DNA of 64,000 nt from Combretum micranthum (taxonomy: Eukaryota; Streptophyta; Magnoliopsida; Myrtales; Combretaceae). This document shows, in pieces, positions 44,606 through 56,077 of this stretch (positions are counted from its first letter, which is position 1; every line of letters begins with the position of its first letter). The stretch lies in contig JAMXBD010000055.1 in the NCBI GenBank assembly GCA_024138025.1, positions 1,302,001-1,366,000 of the forward strand. Reading direction: 5' to 3'. A model generated the notes under the pieces. That model saw nothing but the letters and a program-made list of their open reading frames with translations, did no database searches and was not told the DNA's origin. The position numbers were made by a program, and so were the translations under genes.

Positions 44606-47577
44606 GTGTCACGCCCTAATAGTATCCTAGTAGTAATATATATATATTATGATACAGCTTGATAATCCAGACAATATCAAATACACATATCCATACTATA
44701 ACTACTTTGGAAAGTGACATGAGTTTAACAAAACAGGATCTTTTTGGTTACGTGATAAGAAATGATGAAAGTAAATAAAATCACAATACCATAATTAAGT
44801 GCTACTGTCTGAATAATAACTATTACAAACCATAAAACCATCTAAGTTCTTAGATAATAAAATTGATGCACTAACACCAATTAATACATATAAATAAAGA
44901 AACTACTTTTCCCTGTTTCCAAAACTCTTCCAGCTTTAGAATCATATCGGCTCTATGCTCCTAGAAGCCACTAACCAAGGCTTAAGTATCATCCTGTAAG
45001 GACTGTAGGAGTGTGAGCATAACAACGGGCTCAGTGAATAACCAGACTTATCACAACAAGCAAGTTATTATCAATCATATGTAATGCATCAATCAAACAC
45101 ATCAACAATTACAAGCTTGGACAAACCGGAATCCAAACAGGATGGAGATTTACGCCCTCTCATCGAGTTGAAGGAACTGATCCCTGAGTCACCTACCCAG
45201 GAGAAACTAAGTACACAGGAATCCATAATCCTCAAAATTATTATCTCTTTATGTTAATGATGTTTTAAACACTCAGTTCTTGTTTTATACCTTAGAAACT
45301 CCACTAAGTGTTAGCCATTTCACAGCGATACCATGGGCGGCGTCCTTCGTTACCAGTTAGTTCCTATGGAACCGACAGAACAAGGTAAACTTGCGTAGAA
45401 CTGATAGCCTCTTGCCTAGAAAAACCAAGTATTACCAACGAACCGAAATTCTAACATGTAGTAGGCTATCATAAAAACATAATGCAGTATGTGCAAATCA
45501 TGCTATGCATGCACAATTTTATTTATGAGTTTGATAATTTTTAGTCCGGTTATAAGTGTTCAAACTTCATTCAGACACTCAACATGCATCACATACAGTA
45601 ATTTCACAAGCCATTCATTATCACTTTTGGAGAGTAGTATTTGTCCAACAAGTAATTTCAAATAGCATACGAATCCCGTAATCCCATAGACACGCGAGTT
45701 CATCATTATTATCTTTGTATTTTAGTGCAACTAAACTACAATCACAAACAATGTAATAAGACTAAGTTACTCACCTGCTCATACTGATCAGTCAGAGTAA
45801 TCAACTGGGAAATCCTCAACAATATCGAAATTACCTATTAAGATGAAGTATTTGTCAATAGTATTTATAAATAGAAAATTAAATTCCTATGAGTGTTTAA
45901 GTGTCCTATGTCGGTATTTGATATCATTCATATGGTTTATAACGATTTCTTAAAGTAAAGAAATTTTTATTGTTTAATTCTTTCAAGTTTCTTTTGAGTA
46001 TATATATTATGGAGGATCTCATTTAAATTTTCATCAATATCCTAAATTCCATCATAACTTGTAGAAGTCTCGGTATATATAATTTCCATGAATTTGTTCG
46101 TATACTTTTCTTGTAATGTAGGACTTCTAATCATGCTTGTAAAGCTTGTTTTATCAAACTTTATGTTCATATAAGGTCTTAGAAGCTTTAAACATGAATT
46201 TAGACTAGATTAGATGAAATTTGAGTCTTGTTTTGTGCACTTTATTCCTAGATCCGAATTTACTATTACCATAATTATGATATTTCTAAGTAGTTGTTTT
46301 TCTTTTCCAACAATATCTAAGCATTCTCAACACATCAACCATCTCTCCACTTGAATTCATCAATAGATTAACAACTTCTATCAACCACAAAACTTTCTTC
46401 CAATGCTCAATAATCCATCCTAAAGTTTATTCACAAATTTAACAAGGATAGGTTGTAGTTTGGAACCTTCCTTGGATTGGAATGGAAGAAGGATGTTCAA
46501 CTTCCTCTTAAAGCAAGAATTAAACCTAGATCAAAGATTAAATGATGAGTTTCTAACTAAACAATATTAACTATAATGAGAGTTTACTAATGCAATCCAA
46601 TTTTCTCACCTTGACAAGCTAATTTCCTCCTCTTGAACCTTAGGATAATTTAAGACTTTTGATTTGGTTTTGGTTGTTGTTGATGAGCTTAGTGTGTAGG
46701 TAGGGTTTGGAAATAAGCTAGGGGTTTATGGTTGCTCACACAAGGGTTTCTAAGCTTCTATGTTGAAGGTTGCAATGGCAAAAAGAAAAGGAGAAAGGGT
46801 TGGGCGCACTCCTCTTTGTAGCTATGTTTTTTCGAGGATTTTGTGAGAGTTGTGAGCTTAAATTGTGTCTAACTTAGTGTAAGTCCCCAAATTTTTTTTG
46901 GATCCAAATTAAAAATCTAAACCCTAATCAGAAGTCAAACGGATTCTTAAGTCAACCCAAACCCTACTTTACCATAATCGCTTAAGTCCGGCATTGCCGT
47001 TTTTTCTAGCCCTAGGAAACGAAGTTGGAAAAATTAGCTATAATGATTCGTAATAGCTATTGGTTGCGTAAAAATATCAGATTACAGAATTTCGAGTGTC
47101 CTTTGAACCCGATCAGACATAGTTCTTGAAAAACGTGTCCAGAAGCCCGAAATAGGAAAATTATTCCGAATATACCGTTAGATTCGTAAAAATGTAAGAT
47201 TTCGAAAAATATCAATTTCGTAATTTTTCGGTAATTAGAAATATCAGATATCGCTTTTGTACGCGTATTTTCTTACTACCGGCATTAAATTATCATGTCC
47301 ACTTTTACATTACACTATTTTCTACTATTCTATACTATTCATCTATCTCTACTTTTTCTTACAACCTATTCTTACAAGCCATACACCTATTCCTTACATA
47401 TTTTCATTTCCAATACAACTTCACATCTTTCATTTCTTACTTTTAATTAACAAAATAACAAAAAAATAAATTTCTCCCCTCCCAATACACTCAAATGGCG
47501 CTGGCCACACCCCCTCCATGCATCAAATTGTTTTATTTTTATTTATTTAATTAACATAAATTATCTCTCACATTTTC

Positions 47578-47587
47578 CTATAAATAC
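47578..47587 (+). promoter_or_regulatory. TATA box of the long LTR
   Basis: CTATAAATAC is followed within 30-60 bp by a CT- and CAC-rich stretch (ACCCTCACTTCTTTCACACC) and then CTCTC/TTCTC leader-like sequence. This arrangement is usual at plant LTR transcription starts. Confidence 0.55.
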
Positions 47588-48044
47588 CCCCTCATACCCT
47601 CACTTCTTTCACACCACTTCTATACTAAAGTTACTCTCTTAAAATCTCTCAAGAATTTCTCTCCAAGAAGTTCTCTTTAGCTCATCTTCTTTAGGTAAAA
47701 ATTCTTCAAGAAGTCTCCATGTTCATCTACTTAGTATGAACTTAATGTGTGTTTTCTAAAACCATGAAGGTTAAGAAACAACAATAGGTTCATACTTTGT
47801 TTTTGTTCATAATCACAATTTCTTTATGTTCATTTATATTTCTTTTATGTTCATTACTATCTAACATATCTATATAGCTATATATACTATTTAGAGCATA
47901 TAAGCTCATAGTCTTGCAATTAATTTACCTTTCATGCAATTTATTTACTTCAATGCAATTTATTTAATTTCAAGTTGATTTTAAGACTAGTCATTCTAGT
48001 CTTAGACTTGTCCTCATCAAGTCAAAACATTTTCTTTTCTTTTC

Positions 48045-48067
48045 GGGACTAGTCTTTTCTTAGTCCC
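48045..48067 (+). other. Short perfect hairpin in the putative R/U5
   Basis: GGGACTA and TAGTCCC form a 7-bp stem around a 9-nt loop. It lies about 450 bp downstream of the TATA box. It could be a structure in the element RNA, but its function is not known. Confidence 0.4.
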
Positions 48068-49342
48068 GGGGTACCTTGATGAAGCTAACGTCCCAATACT
48101 TGATTTATTTTATATGTTTATTCTTTTAAGTTATTATGTTCTTTTCATATTTTCATAGTTTATGATTCATATTCATGCATGAATATAATGTTTTTGTCTC
48201 AACAAAAATTTAATAAAGAAGTGTCTTCTTAAACTAAAGGTTCATTTTAAATAAATGTAGGAAATAGATTTCTTAGAAACTCAAGAACATGCTTGGAAAA
48301 GATTTTTCTCAAATAAACAAAAGATTTTATGAAAAGCTTATCTTTCATCAAGAATTAGAAATTCTTTTGAAATCATTATAAAGCAACAAAAGTATCATTT
48401 TGAAAGTTGTTTAGAAAATAAAACTACTCCTTAAGGATTTAAAGTAACTACAAGAAGATTAATTTTAGAAATATTCATCTCAAATAACTCAAAAATCCTT
48501 CCAAAAGTAAAAATAAGAATCTCAAGTTCAAGTCTTTTAAAACCTTACTTTTTATAAGTTGAGACAACTTCATATACTTCATACATTTATCATGAGTCAT
48601 TACATATATGTATATACCTTTCAAAAGCTTACAAAATACTTGAAATATTTATCTTTTCAAATGAGCTTTGTTTTCAATAAGGGAAGCAAGTCTTTGTAAA
48701 TTCGTGGTAAATCTAGTCGCTATCTTTTCAGAACCCAAACGACCTAGTTTTATGGAAATAAGCTTAGAAATGCGTAGATCTTTTCGAGTAGGTAGAAAAC
48801 GGTATATTATACGTGAAATTCCGAGTTAAAATGAGCAAGTTATGGCCATTTTAAGTTGGAATTTCCTTTTATACGATTTTTTACCGCGATTTTAAGAGAA
48901 TTTTAGAATCTTCAAGAATAGAAGTCTTATGAAAGACTCATTTTGGGTATTTCATCTTGTTTAGGTGACGAAGGACCCGAGATCGTCTATCCGGAGGACT
49001 ACTTTGATTAGATCCACCGATATGGAGTGAGTTAATTCTTTTCCTAAGTTCATTTCCTTGATTGTGTTTGTAATTAGTAGCACTAGAAAATTAGGAAAAG
49101 ATAAATGAACAATTGTCATGAAATAATTGTTGAATGAAAGTTAAGTATATCGAAAGACGATATGTTAAATAAAGTGTGACTTGTGTATTGAGATGATGAA
49201 ATTATGGATGATCGCCTTTAATATGAAATTTAACTTATATGGTTAAATGTTTAATTAAAATTTATTCATGCATATCATATACATAAGTCGCATTTGTTCA
49301 CTACTTTTCTTCGTGTGGGGAAACGAGGAAAGGGTAGTGGTG

Positions 49343-49430
49343 GCTGGTAGGAGCCGGTAAGTCTACATGATAGCTAGTAGGAGCCGGAAAGTTTACAGGG
49401 CAAGCAGGAGCCGGTAAATCTGCAGATAAT
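49343..49430 (+). repeat. Three-unit 30-bp tandem repeat in the long LTR
   Basis: Three units start at 49343, 49373 and about 49403. Each contains AGGAGCCGGTAAGTCTACA or a close variant (CCGGAAAGTTTACA, CCGGTAAATCTGCA). Confidence 0.85.
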
Positions 49431-50087
49431 GATGGTCGTATGGGCCTGTAACCTCCTAACTCTTGTCATGGAGGGCATTAAATCCATGCTACACTTGATT
49501 TCCGGTTAATCTTGTGTATCTTGCTTATTCATATGATTGGTGCATTTTCATATGCTCTGATTAAATACTTGATTGATTTTCGGAAATGTCTTATAGATGG
49601 AATTATCTCACTAAGCTAGTCATGCTTATACCCTTATAGTTTTCTATTACAGTATGATTACCTATGGTTGGCCCCGAGGAGCCCCGTATGCCAGGTACAA
49701 GTGTAAGCTACTAAGAGTTTTTGGTAGAAGTTTATATATTTTTAGTTTTGAACTTAGACTTCTAGGAAAAATCTCTATAGTAGACTTATGTAGTAGATAT
49801 GTTTATTTTGATATTAGTATTATTGATCAAAGACTTTAAGACGGGGGAATGCCCCTATGATGATGTACGAAATTATGATGAAACGGAGATCTTATGATTA
49901 TCTACTTAAGTTCATACTTGTTTTTGCTATCTATTTAAACGTAACACCCCTATGAGTCTCCTACTATCTTGGAAGCACGGCTTGCATATGATAATCGAAG
50001 CTCCTGAATGACTATGGTTGTCATCCATTAGCTTTAGTATTGTATACGGCGGGCTACCACGTTTAAGGTACCCTCTGGGGCGTGACA

Positions 50088-52254
50088 CTTAGGCTTATAT
50101 ACATATACTAAGTCTAGGCTAAGTTTTAGAGGTTAAGGAGAGGGTTTTGGGCTTGAAAAATGTCCACAAATGCAGCTGTAATTTTCCATACGATTTTGCA
50201 AAGTTGGATGCAGAATTTGACTTGTGTTTTGACAGATTTTTGTGGCTATCCTTGAGAGTCTTTGTGTTTGTTTGGTAGCTAATTAATGCTATTTATGTGT
50301 GTAAAATTAGGAGCTTAAATTGTGTAAAAATCGGGTCCAAATCTGTTGAAATTTGAAGTTTAAAATTTTGAAATTTCTGGAACATTTCCTCTTAATTTGT
50401 GGATAGATTTTGGATCTGATTTTCTCATTAATTTTTTGTGTATGAAGTGTCAATTTGAAGGCTCTTTATTGGTGTTTAATTGGTAAAAAATATCAGCTCT
50501 TTGAAGCCTAGGAATATTGCAAAAATTGGAGCTAAATCTGGAGATGTGTGCTGCTGTATTTGTTGAATTCTTTCTCTGTTGTAGCTAGTAACATCCGATT
50601 TTTGTAAAGATATTTGGGATGGTTATGGTTGTGTAAACCCTGGGGATTTTTCACATTAGTACCCGATTTCATAATAGATTGTATAAACTAGATAATAGAT
50701 TTAGATTCTGATTGAAGTTTAATAATAAAATAATATTTAAATTTTGGATAAATGAAAGATTTAGGAACCGAATAAAGAAATTCCTTAACCCTAGTTAGTA
50801 CCGAAAATGGGATCTTGTATCTTGAATAACTAATTCAAGATATGATCTAAAATTTAAACCCAAAAACCTAGTATACAAATAGATTTAAATAGAAAATATG
50901 AATATAAAAATTAAATGATTGTTTTTTATCTCGATAATGATTCGAGACTAGAATAATGAGTAGTAATGAGGTTATATTTAGACTTAAACCCTAAATTTGA
51001 GATCCCTAGTTAAAATTTAAAAGCTACTAATAAGAATTTATGTTCAGTATCAAAACTAGAGATATATATATATATATATATATAGTTTAATTTCTGTATC
51101 AAGTCCAATACTGCATAAATGACTATTTATGCTCCTAAATAGAAAACGATGATCCAAAAATGAACCGTTAAGATTTTAAATACACAACGAATATATAAAC
51201 TGATGAATAACTCAAAATCTAAACTCCAAACAAATAATCGGATCACGCTTTTGTTCTAAACCGAGTTTTCTTAAGCTATCGGAGCCTGAAACAAAAATTG
51301 ACCCAATGAGCTTAAGAAATCTAAATCGTGGGAGATAAAATTATACGAATAATTAACTACGTATATATATAACCTAAATTTGTATTATTTGAAAATCTAA
51401 GTGTTTTGTATAAATTTATACACCTATTTTTGTATAAAAACTTCTACATATTAGCTGATATATACCCGTATAACTCGTATAATTAATTCAAAATTTAATT
51501 AAAATAATAAACTAATGTATATATGTATGTTTACGGCTGAGTTTCGGTGCAAGTTGAAGGAGAAGAAGAGAGAGAAGGATTTGATTCAATCATGCACCAA
51601 ACTTTCCACAAAAATCAACCACACAACCAATCACATGTTGCCAAGTCATTCAAGCATTAATTGGCTTGAAAACAACAGCAAAATGAAATCAAAATTCGGA
51701 GGAAAATGAAGGAGAAACGGCTGCAACTTCACCTTCTCTTTCTCTTATATATATATGTAAACAAATGCATTAATGAAGAACAAACAAACTCCATAATTCC
51801 TCAGCATCTTCCAGTCCGAAAATACTCCCAAACAACAACTAAAACGAACTGAAAACGAAGAGCAAACAAATCATAAAACACAAGCTCGGATCAAAGGAAA
51901 TACAAAGCTAAAAACCCTCAAAAATGAATTCAAAGGTAAGTTGACATGATTCAAAGGACTTTCGTTCAAATATATGGATTGTATCTAACTTAAAATTATC
52001 TTAGGAATATATTAAACACAAACACAAGCTTTGGATTGCACTCAACAAGCTCCAACAAGGTAATAATCTCAAACCCTTGCTTTAAGTTCCAAGAATCGAA
52101 ATCTATATATTTATGTTTTTAAACGTGTTAAAAGTTGTTATATACTCTTATATATGATATATAAACTCTTAGAAGTAGTTTAAGTAAGTTTCTAACGTGT
52201 AAAAATCAAAGAAAAAGAATCGAACCGAGGAAGAAGATGATGAACAATGCAACG
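50088..52254. other. Gene-free stretch, possibly further LTR sequence
   Basis: No coding similarity. 50100-50640 has TGTGTAAAA and AAATTTGAAG motifs resembling plant LTR interiors. 51730-51770 has a TATA-like run, then an ACAAAC-rich leader-like stretch to 51930. An (AT)n microsatellite lies at 51062-51084. I could not pair ends. Confidence 0.35.
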
Positions 52255-52440
52255 CTGCCTCAAGGCCGGCAGTGTAAACGCTGTACGCCGGCGGCTTCCA
52301 AGGATAGGCCGGCGGCTTATAGGCGGCTTACATTCAAACAGAGGCTACGTAAAATAATTTTCGCGTAAAACATGAACGTATGCCGGCTACCTGGAGATCT
52401 ACGCCGGCGGCGTAGGGCCGGCGTACGTTGAAAGCTGGCA
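52255..52440. other. GC-rich island of GCCGGC-type repeats
   Basis: GCCGGCGGC or close variants occur at least five times (CGCCGGCGGCTTCC, GGCCGGCGGCTTATAGG, CGCCGGCGGCGTAGGG and others), and CGTACGC-like motifs recur. Base composition contrasts sharply with the AT-rich neighbourhood. No protein is recognised. It ends where the copia gag relic starts. Confidence 0.6.
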
Positions 52441-52444
52441 GCTT

Positions 52445-52648
52445 TCAATGCCGGTGCACTCGATATGGAATTTTTTTTCTATTTCGTATTGATAAGGCAA
52501 GAAGAAAAGATCTACTCCAAGTATTATAATTCAGACCAGTCAAAATTGGATTAATCATGAGTGAAATTTGAGAATCGGAATGATGGATGTAAAAAGGAGA
52601 AGAAACATCTTGTAAAGGAGAAATTAGGGTTTCCATAATGAAAAACAA
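52445..52648 (-). pseudogene. gag: Copia gag N-terminal fragment (minus strand)
   Basis: The minus-strand frame reads SPFYIHHSDSQISLMINPIL and then LTGLNYNTWSRSFLLALSIR before degrading. This matches the opening of plant copia gag (PFFIHHSD..G..LV..PLTGxNYxTWSRSMxxALSxKNK). It starts 2 bp from the primer-binding site on its right, so it is the 5' end of a minus-oriented element whose remainder is missing to the left, where the GC-rich island begins. It is a different copia family from the one at 1687-6622. Confidence 0.8.
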
Positions 52649-52649
52649 A

Positions 52650-52661
52650 GCTCTGATACTA
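52650..52661 (-). other. Primer-binding site of the minus-strand copia fragment
   Basis: The reverse complement reads TAGTATCAGAGC, one base away from the TGGTATCAGAGC consensus. The LTR ends TTTTCA immediately beside it. Confidence 0.75.
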
Positions 52662-52950
52662 TGAAAACAGACTATAGAAGAAGAGAAAAAACTAGAAATA
52701 ACGAAAAAAAGAAACTCAATTATTGAAGTGTGTAAATCTGTTTTCTCTTTTCATTTGCAGCTGTGCATAAAAAAAGGACCTATTTATAGAAATAATTATG
52801 ACACGTGTCATATGCACATTAATAATGACAAGAGATGGTATTAATGAATAAGTTTTTAAAAGACTATTCACATATTAAAATTTTATTAGTACTTATACAC
52901 CACTCATCGGGACAAGTAATATTTGAATACCAATGAAACCTTTTAGTATA
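52662..52950 (-). repeat. LTR of the minus-strand copia fragment (outer end approximate)
   Basis: In minus orientation this is a 5' LTR. It ends in TTTTCA at 52662 next to the primer-binding site and has a TATA box (the inverse of CTATTTATAG, about 52790-52800). The outer boundary cannot be fixed because no second LTR or target duplication is available; about 52950 is a guess. Confidence 0.45.
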
Positions 52951-53097
52951 TAAAATCCGTATATTTTATTATTCGTATAAATAAGCTTTTGAATAGAATT
53001 AAAAATTTTTACTTGCAGTTTCACTAATTAATCTTTAATGTTAGCGGATAAGATCTTAAAATTAAATAGCCCCTTAATCAATTTTTATATAACAAAT

Positions 53098-53505
53098 TAG
53101 CAATTGAAGCATCTTGTCATTGCCTCTTTGTAGCGTAGTGAGAGTGGTGGGAACTGCAACTCCAAAAGAGCTTTAAGTAAGTACTTGTTTCGGTTTGTTT
53201 GGTCTGTCGCTTTTAGATAGTTTTGATATTTTATTTTTATCGTTTTTAAACAAACTGTTTATCAATAACAAATATTTTTACTTATAAACGGATTAGATAT
53301 AGATAAAATACAAATACAAATCAGATACATATAAGAAACATATGAAAATTAGAAAATCCAAATACACCCTTAATCTTTTGAACTTTCATTTGTTGAAACT
53401 GGAGTTGGAAAAGAGATACTGTAAGTAAAATTTTCAATTTCTCATGATAAAAAATTGTAGGGCTTATTGAAACAAACATTTGAAAGTTCAAAAGCATAAT
53501 TTCAT
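53098..53505 (+). pseudogene. Isolated fragment of GRDP exon 7 and intron 7
   Basis: 53098-53173 matches 21010-21090, including the exon 7 acceptor region and the first codons (GTGGTGGGAAC, ACTCCAAAAGAGCTT). 53395-53505 matches intron 7 sequence (about 21445-21560; GATACTGTAAGTAAAATTTT, GTAGGGCTTATTGAA). Between them lies a MITE-like insert (53185-53375), and about 350 bp of exon 7/intron 7 is missing. The fragment joins directly to the intron-4 start of the larger GRDP pseudogene, so it represents a separate partial copy. Confidence 0.75.
53185..53375. repeat. Dispersed MITE-like repeat inserted in the GRDP fragment
   Basis: Begins GTTTCGGTTTGTTTGGTCTG, contains GATTAGATATAGATAAAATA and ACAAATCAGATACATATAAG, and ends AAAATCCAAATACACCC. 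This is the same family as 8205-8390, and the best-bounded copy because it interrupts known GRDP sequence. Confidence 0.55.
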
Positions 53506-56077
53506 AACTATATTTTGAGGCTGTTTATTCTTTCGGTTTACAGAACTTTATTAATGATTCGATGGTCTAATAGCTAAGGCAAATCAAATCGATTGATAAA
53601 CTAGCACAGGAGATTAATTACAATTATGTATTAATACAAAAACTCATATGGTACTTCAGTGAAGAAGTAATTTTGTCGCTTTAGTGTTTTTTAAGAGGTG
53701 TAAGTACACTGTTTTGGAAAAATAGAAGTTTTGATATTTTAGAGCATTTTCATTATAACTTCAGTGTAAATGGAGATAGCACAAGCTCCCGTTATGACGG
53801 TCAGACTTGATTATGCTCTTAGAAGCCTATATGCTCAAAAGCATCATCTAGTTGAGGAAATTTCCTGATATATTTCTCCAAGATTGAGGTTTGTTCTTTG
53901 TGAGATTTCTTTCAACTGTAGACTCTTTATTTTGGCAATCGTCTTTTTTTAGGGAAACATTTCTCTGAATGTTAATATATACAAATATATATAGTTCAAT
54001 GACAAATGAGATTTTCAATTGCCCAATTAGCGCAATCATGAATAGCTATATACTACCATAGGTTTGTATCTTTGTGAAATTTAACTCAAAGATGAAGGCA
54101 ATGCAAGAGGACATAAGACGATTTTCTGCATCTTGGAGCAATGAGATGTCACAAAAAGCTCAAGATGGATCAGCCCCTAGCCAAGATCTCATATGACACA
54201 TGACAAAGGGCTTGGAACCTATACTGTGAGTTTGGAACGAGAGGAATTACTGTTGAGGTTCGCCATGAAGGTGGACATTGTTTCAAAGGAAGCGTACTAA
54301 AGAATACCATAACGTTTCTATGGAATGATTTGCTTAGGGAACCAACTCTTACTTTAAGAAGAGACATTGAGCATCAGATTAGTCTTGTTGCATCGATAAC
54401 TCCGCTGCTTCAAGCACCATATCTGCTAAAGCGTGTACCAGATAGGGTAACTGATGATTATGGAGTAATGATATCGGATGTGATTTTGAAAAAGAACCAA
54501 TATCGACCCCAAGAAGGTCGGTGGTTATCTATAACTGTCCTGGATCATGCAGGAAGAGAATGTCTTGTTATTCGACTAAGGTAATAGTTGTGCTTCTGTT
54601 GTATGTCACTAATCATTTTTTTTCAACTTCTTCAGATCTTTATTTAGTAATGTGACTTTCTGTCAATTTATATGAATAATGAGCTTCATGATGAACTAGA
54701 ATGGGAGAGGGCTTTTGGAGAAGAGGATTGTCAAATGGGACGACAGAGTTATTGAAATACATGAAGGTTCCTGGTCTTATGTTGCTGGTTCTATTGGAAG
54801 TGCTCCTGGCATGATTCTGAAGTACCTGAAATATTCGAAAACCATACTTTTGGCCACCGTAGTGTCGAATCAACAACTGAAGCATTTTGTCGTTTCCTCT
54901 GTCTCGTGCAGTGAAAGTGGTGGGAATCGCAACTCCAAAACAACTTCCAGAACACTGGACCGCTGCTTGGTGCTTCTCGACAGGGGATAAGCTTATGCTC
55001 AGATGGGAGTCATCAACATCCACAGCCCTATATTCTGTCTAAATAATCCAGCAACACCTGAATCATCGGTATTTTATTAATCCAAGGAGATAAAATTTTA
55101 ACATTTCAAAGGCCATATGTACAAATAAGCCCCTTAGACTTTGCTTATTGCTGCAATTAAGCTCCTAAACTTTAACTATGTGCAATTACGCCCTCGGGTT
55201 TTTCCAATAATTCAAATAAGCCCTAAACTTCTCAGTCGTAATATATTAAAAAGCTTTGCTAACAATGTTTACATTTGAGCTGCGATTTCTTAGAGCTTTG
55301 AGTACACACTTATTTAATTTATATAACCTTTATTGACTCAAGTTAGAGCCTAACTAGTGATATCATAAGTAAAATTTTCATTTTCCTGTAATAAAAAAAG
55401 CACAGGGCCTAGTTGAAGTTTCAAGACCTTAATTATATATTAAAAGGGTTCCAAGGGCTTATTTCATGTTGATAGTTAAATATCACGTGTCATGTGTTTG
55501 TGCTGCTTTCAATTTAGGTTATTGTGGGGAAGGAGAATGCAATATCAAATGCCGAATCATGAATCGAAGACAAATGATTGGAGGGGAGGCACATCACTAA
55601 ATGAAGACACAGATGAATATGATGACGAAGAAGAAGGCTTTGTAGCTCTTTTTTGGTTCTCCGATGAAAACCCAACTAGAAGAGCAACAGCTCTTATAAA
55701 TCGGAAACTCTCGGTGGTGGACTGACTAAGCTTTTTGTTTTTCAACTCTATTTATAAGCGCAAAAATAGCCCAACTAGAGTTGCTTTTATGCATTTCAAT
55801 ACTACGAAGCATTTCAGAGATGAGAAAGGAAGACATTGGGAAGTCATTGATTAGGAGACGCGTCACAGAAGCAAAACCTGGGCCAAGAGACTGGGGATCA
55901 GTAACACTTAACACTCCATCGTCATCTGCTTCTGCTTAGCTCCAACCTTGGCATTGGAATTCTAAGACAGTTACGGTTTCTAATGGTGCAAATGATGTCA
56001 GGAGGCAACCGGTGGTTGCTAGTGATTCAACTGCAAAGGTTGGTGATAAATTGTATAAGAGATTGATCATGTCATGA
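53506..56077 (+). pseudogene. GRDP-like pseudogene: introns 4-7 and exons 5-8
   Basis: Collinear with 19580-22200. Exon 5 (about 54062-54581) has a 2-bp loss after ATAAGACG, TGG to TGA at about 54210, and a 6-bp loss after AAGAGACATTGA. Exon 6 (about 54703-54811) lost 16 bp between AGAGG and ATTGT. Exon 7 (about 54912-55069) lost one base at CCACAGCCC. Exon 8 (from about 55518) reads through LLWGRRMQYQ, then TGA after GTGGAC at 55726, with the following codons replaced by unrelated sequence up to about 55783, and a TAG near 55937. Introns are retained, so it came from DNA duplication. Exons 1-4 are absent. It cannot encode the protein. Confidence 0.92.

Larger units (their letters stand above)
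44607..50087 (+). mobile_element. Probable solo LTR of a large gypsy-type retrotransposon (5.48 kb)
   Basis: The segment starts TGTCACGCCC and ends GGGCGTGACA, a perfect 10-bp inverted terminus with TG...CA ends as in LTRs. Inside there is no gag-pol similarity in any frame. A TATA box (47578-47587) followed by a CT-rich leader fits a U3/R/U5 layout with about 3.0 kb of U3 and 2.5 kb of R-U5. No second copy of the segment and no adjoining primer-binding site or polypurine tract were found. The expected 5-bp target duplication is absent (ATAAG before, CTTAG after), so it may result from recombination or deletion and not simple solo-LTR formation. LTRs this long are known in some plant gypsy lineages. 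Confidence 0.6.

Noticed and set aside
44602..50092. Target duplication for the long LTR
   Set aside because: ATAAG and CTTAG do not match as direct repeats, and moving the ends by a few bases did not give a match either.
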